Of a DNA stretch of 23,413 nucleotides, positions 1 through 8,100 are shown in pieces. Source of the stretch: CAYNTG01 sp964400105 (lineage in GTDB: Bacteria > UBP14 > UBA6098); assembly GCA_964400105.1 (NCBI GenBank), contig CAYNTG010000030.1:1-23413 (forward strand), read 5' to 3'. The notes under the pieces were generated by a model, which searched no databases, had not been told where the DNA came from, and saw nothing but the letters and a program-made list of their open reading frames with translations. Position 1 is the stretch's first letter. Every line of letters begins with the position of its first letter. Made by a program: the position numbers and the translations under genes.

Positions 1-76
1 TTGAGCACGTTATCCGTCGGCATTGCCGACCGAAGCCGTTGAGCACAATCATCTCCGGCATTGCCGGTTGGTTGCG
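1..76. repeat. two copies of a 38-base degenerate tandem repeat with a palindromic core
   Basis: Two units begin at 1 and 39 with the same TTGAGCAC. Each contains CGGCATTGCCG (18-28 and 56-66), exactly 38 bases apart. The core is a perfect inverted repeat around a central T and extends to 15 bases at 16-30 (GTCGGCATTGCCGAC) and 13 bases at 55-67. The copies differ outside the core, but the flanking palindrome bases change in compensating pairs, as expected if a hairpin is conserved. The left end is cut by the window, so more units may lie outside. Confidence 0.5.
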
Positions 77-262
77 GCCCTGCCGGTGTATTTGAAATGA
101 CCGCCTGTAGATTCTATATCGTCGGGTCGAAGGGGGGGGGCATCCGTCGAGGTGCCGATGTCGTGGCGCGTGCTTGCGTGGGTTTTAGATTAATTTGGTG
201 CGTTGCAATAAGTGGGTCTCTAATGAAGCTTAATGAATTGCTTGCAAACGAGTTATAAAAAG
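77..262. other. intergenic stretch, no gene recognised
   Basis: This lies downstream of the stop of the minus-strand lipoprotein gene. It contains a run of nine G around 131-139. The only open frame begins at a non-ATG codon, has no ribosome binding site and reads as low-complexity Gly/Arg/Val-rich protein, so I do not call it. No clear hairpin plus T-tract terminator for the lipoprotein operon is visible. Confidence 0.4.
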
Positions 263-949
263 TTACTCTAAGTTCGGAGGTTCCGGCACGAGCGCAAAAT
301 CCCTCAGCGAACGCGTCTTAATAAGGCTTCCGGCCTCGTAACGCTCGTATCGGACATACCCGGTGTCCGGTTTGAAATAGTAGTAATTATCGACCGGAAG
401 TTCATGGCCGGTCTGGTAGTGAAGCTGGTATCCAACGCAAGACTCGAAAGTCCCCGACGGAACGATAATCGGCGGCACGCCCGCATCGAAATAGAACATC
501 GTGTATGGGGTTACGAAATCGTATGAGTAGGTTTGGAAGGAATCCAAATCCTCTGCGGGGAATTTGAAAAGCAATTTCGGCGATGGATTTGGCGCGAATT
601 CCACATCGTATGGCGCGAATTCATATAAACCGGTTTCCGTGTTGCCCCACCATAATGTGAAATCGGCGAAAATGGTGTCCTCCGTATATTTCGTGAATTC
701 GATCTCAGCGACGCGATTATCCTCATAGCCGAAAACATCAACAACTCTATACTTCTCATAATATTCGAATTCTGCGCCGTCGGTGCTCTCCCAAATATCG
801 AATTCCCAATAACTATTTAGCGTCCATGGCCAAAGTGGATTATCGATCATCGGTGGAATATCTTCCGGCTCGATCGGATTGTCGCAAGCATCGCAAGAAA
901 CGAATACTACAACGATTAGGATCAAAAATAATGGAATGTGTTTTTTCAT
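263..949 (-). CDS. small predicted lipoprotein, function unknown
   Basis: A 228-residue protein starting at the ATG at 949. It begins MKKHIPLFLILIVVVFVSC, a type II signal peptide with lipobox FVSC (Cys19), so it is predicted to be lipidated. The mature part is rich in Tyr, Phe, Trp, Asp and Glu. An early segment (PLWPWTLNSYWEFD) resembles the 'PL..G..W.Y' opening common in surface lipoproteins of FCB bacteria, suggesting a small beta-sandwich or barrel-like fold. The frame stays open upstream to 1102, but that stretch overlaps the metallo-beta-lactamase gene and lacks signal-peptide logic, so the internal ATG is preferred. Only 2 bases separate it from that gene's stop, and no Shine-Dalgarno is visible, so translational coupling is likely. 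No function can be assigned. Confidence 0.8.
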   Translation of the reverse strand: MKKHIPLFLILIVVVFVSCDACDNPIEPEDIPPMIDNPLWPWTLNSYWEFDIWESTDGAEFEYYEKYRVVDVFGYEDNRVAEIEFTKYTEDTIFADFTLWWGNTETGLYEFAPYDVEFAPNPSPKLLFKFPAEDLDSFQTYSYDFVTPYTMFYFDAGVPPIIVPSGTFESCVGYQLHYQTGHELPVDNYYYFKPDTGYVRYERYEAGSLIKTRSLRDFALVPEPPNLE

Positions 950-951
950 AA

Positions 952-1845
952 TTAGTGCTGTGTCGATATTACATAATCGCTTGAATCGATAACTGATACA
1001 GTTATCGTGCCACTTAAATCGGTTCGATATATATCGCTCCAAACAGACATCCGGGCGACCGCTTCGGGAGTTGGAAAACCATACATATTGTCGATTCCGC
1101 AACTAATTACGCTGTGAAGTGGGCGAAGAGCCGCTAATATCGTTTCGTTGTTGCAATATCGACTTGAATGGTGATCGGATTGATATAACTCGACTTGCGG
1201 AAGGTTCGGCGCGATATGACTTTCGACATCGATCTGATTAGCGTTGTCGATGCCTGTGAGATCGCCGCCGAGGAAAAGATCGAAACCCTTATAGGATATA
1301 ATAATAGCCACCGATTTTTCATTCTCACCGATGGGAGTCATTCCCTCGGCCCCGCTGGCGAAGCAAACGATTTCGACCTCGCCGATGTTTAAAGTGTCAC
1401 CGATCGAGATCGTTCTTCGCCTGTCGGCAACGGCTGTGATATAGTCGTCGTAAGCGTCGGTGTGATATTCCCCGCCATGGTCATAACAGAAGCCTGTGAG
1501 TGGAACGGCCTCGAAAACATCGTCGAAACCGCCGATATGATCGGAGTGCATGTGGCTTGCGATTGCAACATCGATATGGTTTATCCTGAGGGAATCCAGA
1601 AGGGGGATAAGATAGTCCTCCGCGCCCGATGCCGTCGCTGCGTCGAAAAGAAAAGTCTTTCCGTTTGGTGTAGTAATCAATGTCGCGTCCGCCTGACCGA
1701 CATAGACGAATCGAGCGACGAAATCGTTATAGGAATTGACAGGAGGATTTGGCGCAACACCTCTATCGCATGATGTAAGAAATATCAATACTATCGAGAA
1801 TGCGAAAAACAGAATACGCATTATAAGACTTTTTATATATAACAT
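952..1845 (-). CDS. metallo-beta-lactamase-fold lipoprotein, ComEC C-terminal-domain-like
   Basis: A 297-residue protein (289 if the second ATG at 1821 is used; neither start has a good ribosome binding site). The N-terminus is a lipoprotein signal peptide with lipobox LTSC (Cys26). The rest is a metallo-beta-lactamase fold: GQADATLI (50-57), the metal-binding HMHSDH (98-103), GGD (193-195) and DHHSS (224-228). The C-terminal NMYGFPTPE...IYRTDLSGTI matches the end of the ComEC/Rec2 hydrolase domain ('N.YGHP.PE...RTD..G'), although the usual second His is Thr here. The competence membrane domain is absent, so this is a stand-alone, apparently lipid-anchored relative of a nuclease or phosphodiesterase domain. 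It begins 13 bases after the outer-membrane protein gene and is 2 bases from the next lipoprotein, so it is almost certainly operonic. The substrate is unknown; DNA or another phosphodiester is possible. Confidence 0.85.
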   Translation of the reverse strand: MLYIKSLIMRILFFAFSIVLIFLTSCDRGVAPNPPVNSYNDFVARFVYVGQADATLITTPNGKTFLFDAATASGAEDYLIPLLDSLRINHIDVAIASHMHSDHIGGFDDVFEAVPLTGFCYDHGGEYHTDAYDDYITAVADRRRTISIGDTLNIGEVEIVCFASGAEGMTPIGENEKSVAIIISYKGFDLFLGGDLTGIDNANQIDVESHIAPNLPQVELYQSDHHSSRYCNNETILAALRPLHSVISCGIDNMYGFPTPEAVARMSVWSDIYRTDLSGTITVSVIDSSDYVISTQH

Positions 1846-1858
1846 TCCAGCCAGAAAT

Positions 1859-3458
1859 CTATTTCAGATAATAGGTTAGACCGACGAAGCCCTCGTCCCG
1901 GTTCGGACCGTTATCTTTATAAATCTCGGGTTCGTCGGCGAAATAGTGCCGCGCGGAAAGCTCGATAAGAAGTCGGTCATCGTCGAGGCGAATTACGAAA
2001 CCGCCGGTGAGCGCGTTGCCCTTCTCGATATCCGGCACAAAGTGAAGCCTNNNNNNNNNNNNNNNNNNNNNNNNNNNNNNNNNNNNNNNNNNNNNNNNNN
2101 NNNNNNNNNNNNNNNNNNNNNNNNNNNNNNNNNNNNNNNNNNNNNNNNNNTGTGTATTCGAAGATCTCGAAACCGAGCCGGACGCCGAACTCTCGAACGG
2201 GATAAACCTCCGTGCCGAATGATATTCGGCTGAAATCGAGCTGCGCTTCTTTTACGGGATCGAGATACTCGTAAAGCCTTTTGCCCATCTCATATTGAGC
2301 GCCGAACGTTAGCATATCTTTTACCGGCTCGGATGCGATTCCGAAAGCAGTGATATTCTCAGTTATCTTTATCTTATTGCTCTCGGATTCGCCGTCGGTT
2401 GACCAATTATCGATATCGAAACCGATAGTGATCGGAATATTTATACCGTCTCCGAGGAAATGCGCCTTGAACTTGAGCAATGACACATCGTCGGTCGATT
2501 CGTCGGCGACCGTGTCGGTTGCATCGGTATAAAAATCCTCCGCAAGCGAGCGCGATTCATACCCGATTGCACCACTGAAATATTCAGGATAACCAAACTC
2601 CGCCTGAAGACCTAAACGCGAGTCGTCGTCCTCATATGCCGTGTAGTCGTCGTCCTTCTCGTTATCGACCTTGCCGCCAGAGATGCCATAACTGAGGCCC
2701 AATGCGAAATAATCCGAGTAGTCGGGATATGTATATCTCGCGCCGAATTTCGCGCGGTATGCGGTAACATTCCCCTTCATCGTCGTCTGCCAGCCGCCAT
2801 AATAGGACAAGTCCTCGAATTCGGAAAATGCATAACCGCCGCCAGCTCCAATCGAGAGGCCGAACGGGAAATGATATGTGCCGTAGAACTCGCCGATAGG
2901 CTCCACCGAGGCCGCTCCGGCGGTCATTCCGCGAACATGAAGGTCGTCCCAATCGAGCGTCGCGGCCGAGTAGTTGTGACGAACTTCATTAGGCCACGGA
3001 GCCCATCCGTCCTGCCAGGATTTCCGCAACGTTTGATAGCCGCCGTTGAACTTGATTCGCATCGAGAAATTGCTGCTAAAACCCTTTTCGACCATCATCC
3101 GCGCAACGCCATCGACCCAATACCAAGAACGTTTCTCGCCGTTGTTGTCGTTCGGTCCGGGATATTCGAGGGTTTTGAATGATACATCCATTGCATAACG
3201 ATCCGCGCCGCCGATCTTGTCGAGCCATTCGACGGGCACGCCGTCCGCCTCATTGTGATGGCTCGCTGCGGGATTTTCTCCATCGGAAATATCGAAGATA
3301 TCGATTGCATTACCCTCGCCGTCGATAACCGATTGCATTCCCGCCATCGCGTCGAGCCGATTTCCAAAAGAAGCGGTCGAAGCCGGTTGCGCGAAAGCTG
3401 TGAAAGAGATTGCTATCAGGATTATTATAAACTGAAAAAGCAGATTATTCAGTTTCAT
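1859..3458 (-). CDS. outer-membrane beta-barrel protein, interrupted by an assembly gap
   Basis: It starts at the ATG at 3458, preceded by AAGGGG at suitable spacing, and has a Sec signal peptide (MKLNNLLFQFIIILIAISFTAFA, cut after about residue 23). The body has alternating aromatic and Gly-rich strands typical of an outer-membrane barrel, with acidic loops. There are 436 codons before the N run at 2051-2150. Beyond it, 63 in-frame codons end ...GFVGLTYYLK and TAG at 1859-1861, a plausible last beta-strand. Taking the N run as exactly 100 bases throws the frame off and produces Arg-rich nonsense, so the true end is 1859. The flanking halves are whole codons, implying a real gap length divisible by three. 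It lies 37 bases after lpxD. The family is not recognised; a PorV- or FadL-like role with SprA is only a guess. Confidence 0.8.
2051..2150. other. assembly gap (100 N)
   Basis: Exactly 100 N, the usual placeholder for a scaffold gap of unknown size. It sits near the 3' end of the outer-membrane barrel gene. The true length should be a multiple of three if the gene is intact. Confidence 0.98.
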
Positions 3459-3495
3459 TAAAGACCCCTTATTGTTTTACTATCAATTAGTTAGA

Positions 3496-4509
3496 CTATT
3501 TGTCTTCAAGTAATTTCTCAAGTGTTCTCACGCGCCTAAAAAGCTTTTGAAGGCGCGATATATACGCATGTTCACGATGGACGATGTTGCTCTCCTTCGC
3601 CGGAATTCCGAAATATTTGCTTCCCGGAGGAACATCGCTGGCGATGCCGCTTTTCGCAAAAATTAGCGATCCATCTCCGATTTTCTGGTGTCCCGCAAAA
3701 CCGACCTGACCGCCGACCATCACTCGATCTCCAATCACGGTGCTTCCGGCCAATCCGGTTTGCGACGCGATAAAGCAGAACTCGCCGATTTTGCAATTGT
3801 GCGCGACTTGAACAAGGTTATCGATCTTCGTGCCTTTTCCAATGCGCGTCTCGGAGAAGCTGCCGCGATCGACGGTAGAGTTCGCTCCGATCTCGACATC
3901 CTGTTCGATGACCAGTTTGCCGACCTGCCGAATTTTGAGGACTCCGTCTTCGGTCGCTGCGAAACCGAATCCATCAGAACCGAGCACCGTTCCCGCATGG
4001 ATAATGCAACCCTCGCCGAGCCATGTCCCGGAATAAACCGTGATATTAGGATATAGCCGACATCCGGGGCCGATATGAATATTATCGGATAGCACAACGC
4101 CCTCGCCGATTATCGAACCGTCGCCGACGACGCATTCCGCGCCGATATAGGCTCGCGCTCCAATAAAGACATTCTTTCCAATTTTTACCGTCGGATCTAC
4201 AACTGCCGACGGATGGATTCCCGGCTCGATCATTTTCTCTGGATAGAGCAAGTCCACGGCCTGCGCCATGCTTCGATGGGGATTATCCGAGATCGTGACC
4301 GCGAAATTTCGACCTTCCGGGATATTTTTATCCATCAAAACAACGAGACCCGCGGATGTCGATGAAAGCCGCTTCAGATAGACCGGATTGTGGACGAATG
4401 CAACATCGCTCGATGTTGCCTCGTCGATCGGAGCCACTCCAATAATTTCCGGATCGCCAGGTCCGAGATAATCGCAGCCGAGTTCTTTGGCAAGCTCACT
4501 CGCAAGCAT
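3496..4509 (-). CDS. lpxD: UDP-3-O-acylglucosamine N-acyltransferase LpxD
   Basis: LpxD transfers a hydroxyacyl chain from acyl-ACP to UDP-3-O-acylglucosamine, the third step of lipid A synthesis, in the cytoplasm. The protein is 337 residues, close to the E. coli enzyme. Residues 1-95 fit the uridine-binding N-terminal domain (NPHRSMAQ at 76-83). Residues 98-310 are hexapeptide repeats of a left-handed beta-helix ([IV]G...). GSDGFGFA (177-184), VAHNCKIG with the expected catalytic His237, and GFAGH (270-274) are signature segments. A short charged C-terminal helix follows. Its ATG shares one base with the skp stop (TGATG at 4507-4511), so the two are translationally coupled. The later lipid A genes fabZ and lpxA do not follow; an outer-membrane barrel does. 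Its presence shows that the host makes lipid A. Confidence 0.96.
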   Translation of the reverse strand: MLASELAKELGCDYLGPGDPEIIGVAPIDEATSSDVAFVHNPVYLKRLSSTSAGLVVLMDKNIPEGRNFAVTISDNPHRSMAQAVDLLYPEKMIEPGIHPSAVVDPTVKIGKNVFIGARAYIGAECVVGDGSIIGEGVVLSDNIHIGPGCRLYPNITVYSGTWLGEGCIIHAGTVLGSDGFGFAATEDGVLKIRQVGKLVIEQDVEIGANSTVDRGSFSETRIGKGTKIDNLVQVAHNCKIGEFCFIASQTGLAGSTVIGDRVMVGGQVGFAGHQKIGDGSLIFAKSGIASDVPPGSKYFGIPAKESNIVHREHAYISRLQKLFRRVRTLEKLLEDK

Positions 4510-5033
4510 CAGTCGGAGATTTCGCTATCGAGGTCTTCTATAAGCCTGTCCGTAATATCGAGATTCTCATCTATATAGGCTACGTTCCCGCCGGAGACAT
4601 CCAGGATAAGATCGTATCCTTCGCTCTCCGCCATATCGATCAGCGCTTGATTGATCTTATCGAGAAGGGGGGAGGTAAGCTCCGAATTACGTTGCTCGGC
4701 GAGTCCGTTCGTCCCGAATATCTTGGCTAAATACTGCTGATACTCTTTTTGTTTCTGCTCGATAACCATTTTGCGTTCGAGTTTTTTATCTTCCGAAAGA
4801 AGAAGCGCCTGCTGCTCGAGCTCGGACTGAAGATCGATGATTTCCTGCTCGAATTCTCTCGCCTCATTTTCCCAGACCGAAACCTCTTTGTCGAATTGCG
4901 CTTGTGCATCGATGAAGTCGTTAAAGTCTTTGCGCAGCCGCTCTGAATTGATGTAACCAACCTTGAAATCCGCCGCCCAAGCGAATGATGCCATCATAAT
5001 TAGTGCGCAAAGAACGATTGTCTTCGATTTCAT
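4509..5033 (-). CDS. skp: periplasmic chaperone Skp/OmpH family
   Basis: A 174-residue protein that would hold unfolded outer-membrane proteins in the periplasm. The start chosen is the ATG at 5033, preceded by AGGGGA and followed by a clean Sec signal peptide (MKSKTIVLCALIMMASFAWA, then ADFKVGYINSERL). An upstream ATG at 5072 is open but puts 13 polar residues before the signal peptide. After the small beta segment FKVGYINS comes a long Glu/Gln/Lys-rich coiled-coil stretch (about residues 35-115), the tentacle arms of the Skp trimer. The end, GYDLILDVSGGNVAYIDENLDITDRLI, is the typical Skp C-terminal beta segment. It overlaps lpxD by one base and lies 117 bases downstream of sprA. It may help fold the giant SprA barrel. 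Confidence 0.93.
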   Translation of the reverse strand: MKSKTIVLCALIMMASFAWAADFKVGYINSERLRKDFNDFIDAQAQFDKEVSVWENEAREFEQEIIDLQSELEQQALLLSEDKKLERKMVIEQKQKEYQQYLAKIFGTNGLAEQRNSELTSPLLDKINQALIDMAESEGYDLILDVSGGNVAYIDENLDITDRLIEDLDSEISD

Positions 5034-5117
5034 TTTTCCCCTTTCGGTGTAATTAGCCGTTTCAATAATCATTTAATAATCTAATTATAATCTCAAGTAT
5101 GTGTCCAAACAAGTCGA

Positions 5118-5141
5118 ATATTGCAAGTGATCATGCAATAT
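5118..5141 (-). repeat. inverted repeat between sprA and skp
   Basis: ATATTGCA (5118-5125) and TGCAATAT (5134-5141) form a perfect 8-bp stem with an 8-base loop, 9 bases after the sprA stop codon. The minus-strand transcript has only a few scattered U after it, so it is at best a weak terminator. It may instead stabilise or separate the sprA and skp parts of the transcript. Confidence 0.35.
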
Positions 5142-5150
5142 CCGAGCCTG

Positions 5151-8100
5151 TTAAAACTTCAGCTCTACCCAGATGCCGACGTCGCGAACATGGTGAACCT
5201 TACCAAGTTTATTGTCTTTCGTGTCGATCCATTTCATTTCCATGCCGCCCTGAATATTGCGCGAGAAGCTGTAATTCGCGGATGGCGTAATGCTCCATTC
5301 GCTGATGTCCTGTGTCCGCGCGATATCATCCTCGTAGCCGACACTCCATGTCTCGTTCTTGCGGCTCGTATTTTGGACGGAAAGCGATAGTTGCAGCGAA
5401 TTCTCGAATTGGATCGTGCCGAAGATCGGAAGCTTTATCCCCTTGGACCCGCGAAGATTATAGCTGGCTGTGGCTTTGTGTGTGATCTCGGAGGAGTGCG
5501 TTACGCTGGTGTTTATTGTGCTGTAACGATAATCCTTCTGGTCGCGCCAATTCGTGGAATAATCGGTATTTAGGCCGAACTTCCATCCGATGCTCATGGA
5601 AACCAGCGGACTTAAATCGTGTTTCTTCGATCGGGTAACGAGGTCGCCGGATTGATAGGATTTCTTCTTTTCGTGGACATAGTGTGCATTGGTTCGGACA
5701 TTGCTCGCGAGCTTCGGAAAGAAGAAGTATTTTCCGAGGCCGTTCCAATTGACGGTCAGATCGGGGAAAGAGAGCTGCGTATCCTTCGTATTGTTGGTGC
5801 TATATTGCTGGCTCGATCGGTAATTATATTTCAGGGAAGCGGAGATGTCCATCGGCAGGCGCATTCCTGTGCGAATCGTCGTGTTGTCGGAGATTGTCCT
5901 GCTCTCGATCTGCGAGGTTACGCCGGTCGAGCCGACGACCGTCGGAACGCCCGGATCGGTAGTAAAACCGAGCTGATAGGCGGTCGAGGGCCTCGATGCA
6001 AGATTCGGAAGTCCGCGTCGGTCGTCGCGCTGCCAATCGAATTGGACATCGTCGAAGCGGTCGAGTAAACCTGCCGCGCTGCCGATAGCTTGCGATAGAC
6101 CGCTTTTCTTGTCCGGGGTTTGTGCGGCATTGTCCTCATCCAGATCGAGCGTATCCCTTTCCCATGTGCGAGGTTTTCGAGGATCCCTTGCTGAAGGGGT
6201 TCCCGTGTCTCCTAAGAGCTTCGTGAGTTCGCGCCAACGAAGACCCATCGAAACGCGATATGTCCGCGAGACATCGACGTTGCCGAACTGATCGGTATAT
6301 CGCTGTGGATCGGTGTTTTCCGAGTATGTCGATGTGAATTCGTAGCTCTGGGTAAGCCATTTCGTCCATGTGGGGGAGAAGCGCACGTTCTCGGTGATGC
6401 TTTTGGTAAGCGGCGAGCCGATGGAAATCGGATGACGCCAACGGAAATGCGCCGAATCGCCGATATCGCGCTTCATCCTAAGTGTGAATCCGGTGGTAAT
6501 AGGATCGATAATATTCGTGTTAAATGTCGTGGTATGGTCGAGCGTCTTCTCGTTCGAGCGGGTCGCGCTTCCATAACGGTCGGTGCGCTTTTGGATCCGT
6601 GCGGCGGCGGAGGTCTCGAACCGCAGTGCGGTCGGCGCAAGATTAAGCTCCCAATCCAAAAATCCCGGCACTTCGGTGCTGTCCCGACCCGCAGTGGAAA
6701 AGCCCTTTTCGGTCTTAAAATCCTTTATATCGACCTCGCCGGAATCCGATTTTTCCGGGATCGAATCCACTTCGATTTTCCTGTTTCCGAAAAGCCATTT
6801 TGTCAAATGAACGTTCCATTTTTTATCTGGAGTAATATCGTATGATTGCCGAACATTCCAATCTTGGCTTATGTTTTCCGGGTAGTTAGGGCTTTTCTCG
6901 ATCCGTTGGCCACCGCTCGCGCTGTGAGAGAGTCTGGCGAGCGTCAAACCGACGAGCAACCCCGGATTTTTCGGTGAAAGCCGCTGCGTGACGTTCACCG
7001 AATATTGCTTGGTGCGGGTCGTCTCTTCGTCGCGAAGGCTGTCCGGGACGCTTATATCCGAACCGGTCTTGAGCCTCGGCACGGATACCGTCTGCCCGAA
7101 ATTCAACGAAAGCGGCAGCGAAAGTCCCCATGAATCCGGCGCAAATTTATGGGTGTTGAATTTTACCGAAACACCCCCGCTGGTCGATGTCGCGCCGCTG
7201 CCGACCTGTTCGTTGAGGTTGTGAAATTCGCTATCCTTGCGCTCGATGCTTCCGTTTAAGTCCATTAAATCGGCGAAATTGATGGTAAAACTCGACCGCT
7301 CCGCCCAGCCGGGTTCTTTGCGGACGTCGGTAACCTTAAGCTCGTCGCACCATATCTCGCCAGATATAGGCCGATAGGGATATGGATTGGCGATCCCAAT
7401 CTCGAAGTATCGAATGTCCGTAAGCGTCGGGCTTCCGCGAATCGCATAAAAAGAGCCGTTTTCGAGGTCCATCACGCGATCCATATCGTTCGAGGAGATC
7501 GTGTCGGCAAGCGAGGTGAAGACCTGATCCTTGAACGCCGTGATAACCGAAAAATCGATGACGACCTTGTTATCATCTTCCCATCCGGGCTGAAGGAAGG
7601 TCCTGAATTCATACATATTATACTGGTCGCGACCCATCCGATAAATGAACATCACCGAATCGTCGCTGACATCTTCGTTCAAATAGACCCACATCTCGAG
7701 TTGATTATAAAGCGTGAGGTTCATGTATTCCGAACCGAATGTCGTGCATGACGTCAGAAGTGTGTCGCCACCTTTAACATCCTCGAACACCAAAACAAGC
7801 GACTGCTCCTGGCTCATGATACCGGTGGTCACGGAGCGTTCGCCGCTTACACTCGGAGGCGAAAAATAATCGGCGTCCTCGTGGGTATTCTTGGTGGTAA
7901 CCTCGAGTTCCTTCGAATCCTCTTCCCATTTGTTGCCGACGAGGTCCATCTGAGCGATCCAGACCTTCGTGGAATCCTCGATATTATCGGCCCAAAGACG
8001 GATATATTTTATCTGCTGCCAATTTGGTGCACCGATCTCTTTGCGGCGATAGACCTTGCCGTCCGGGACGAGCGTGAATGTCGAGTCCTGCACTGGAATC

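Noticed and set aside
61..258. 65-codon open frame on the plus strand at the left edge
   Set aside because: Non-ATG start, no ribosome binding site, Gly/Val/Arg-rich translation and a poly-G run; not protein-like.
950..1102. 51-residue upstream extension of the small lipoprotein
   Set aside because: It overlaps the metallo-beta-lactamase gene in another frame and would bury the lipoprotein signal peptide.
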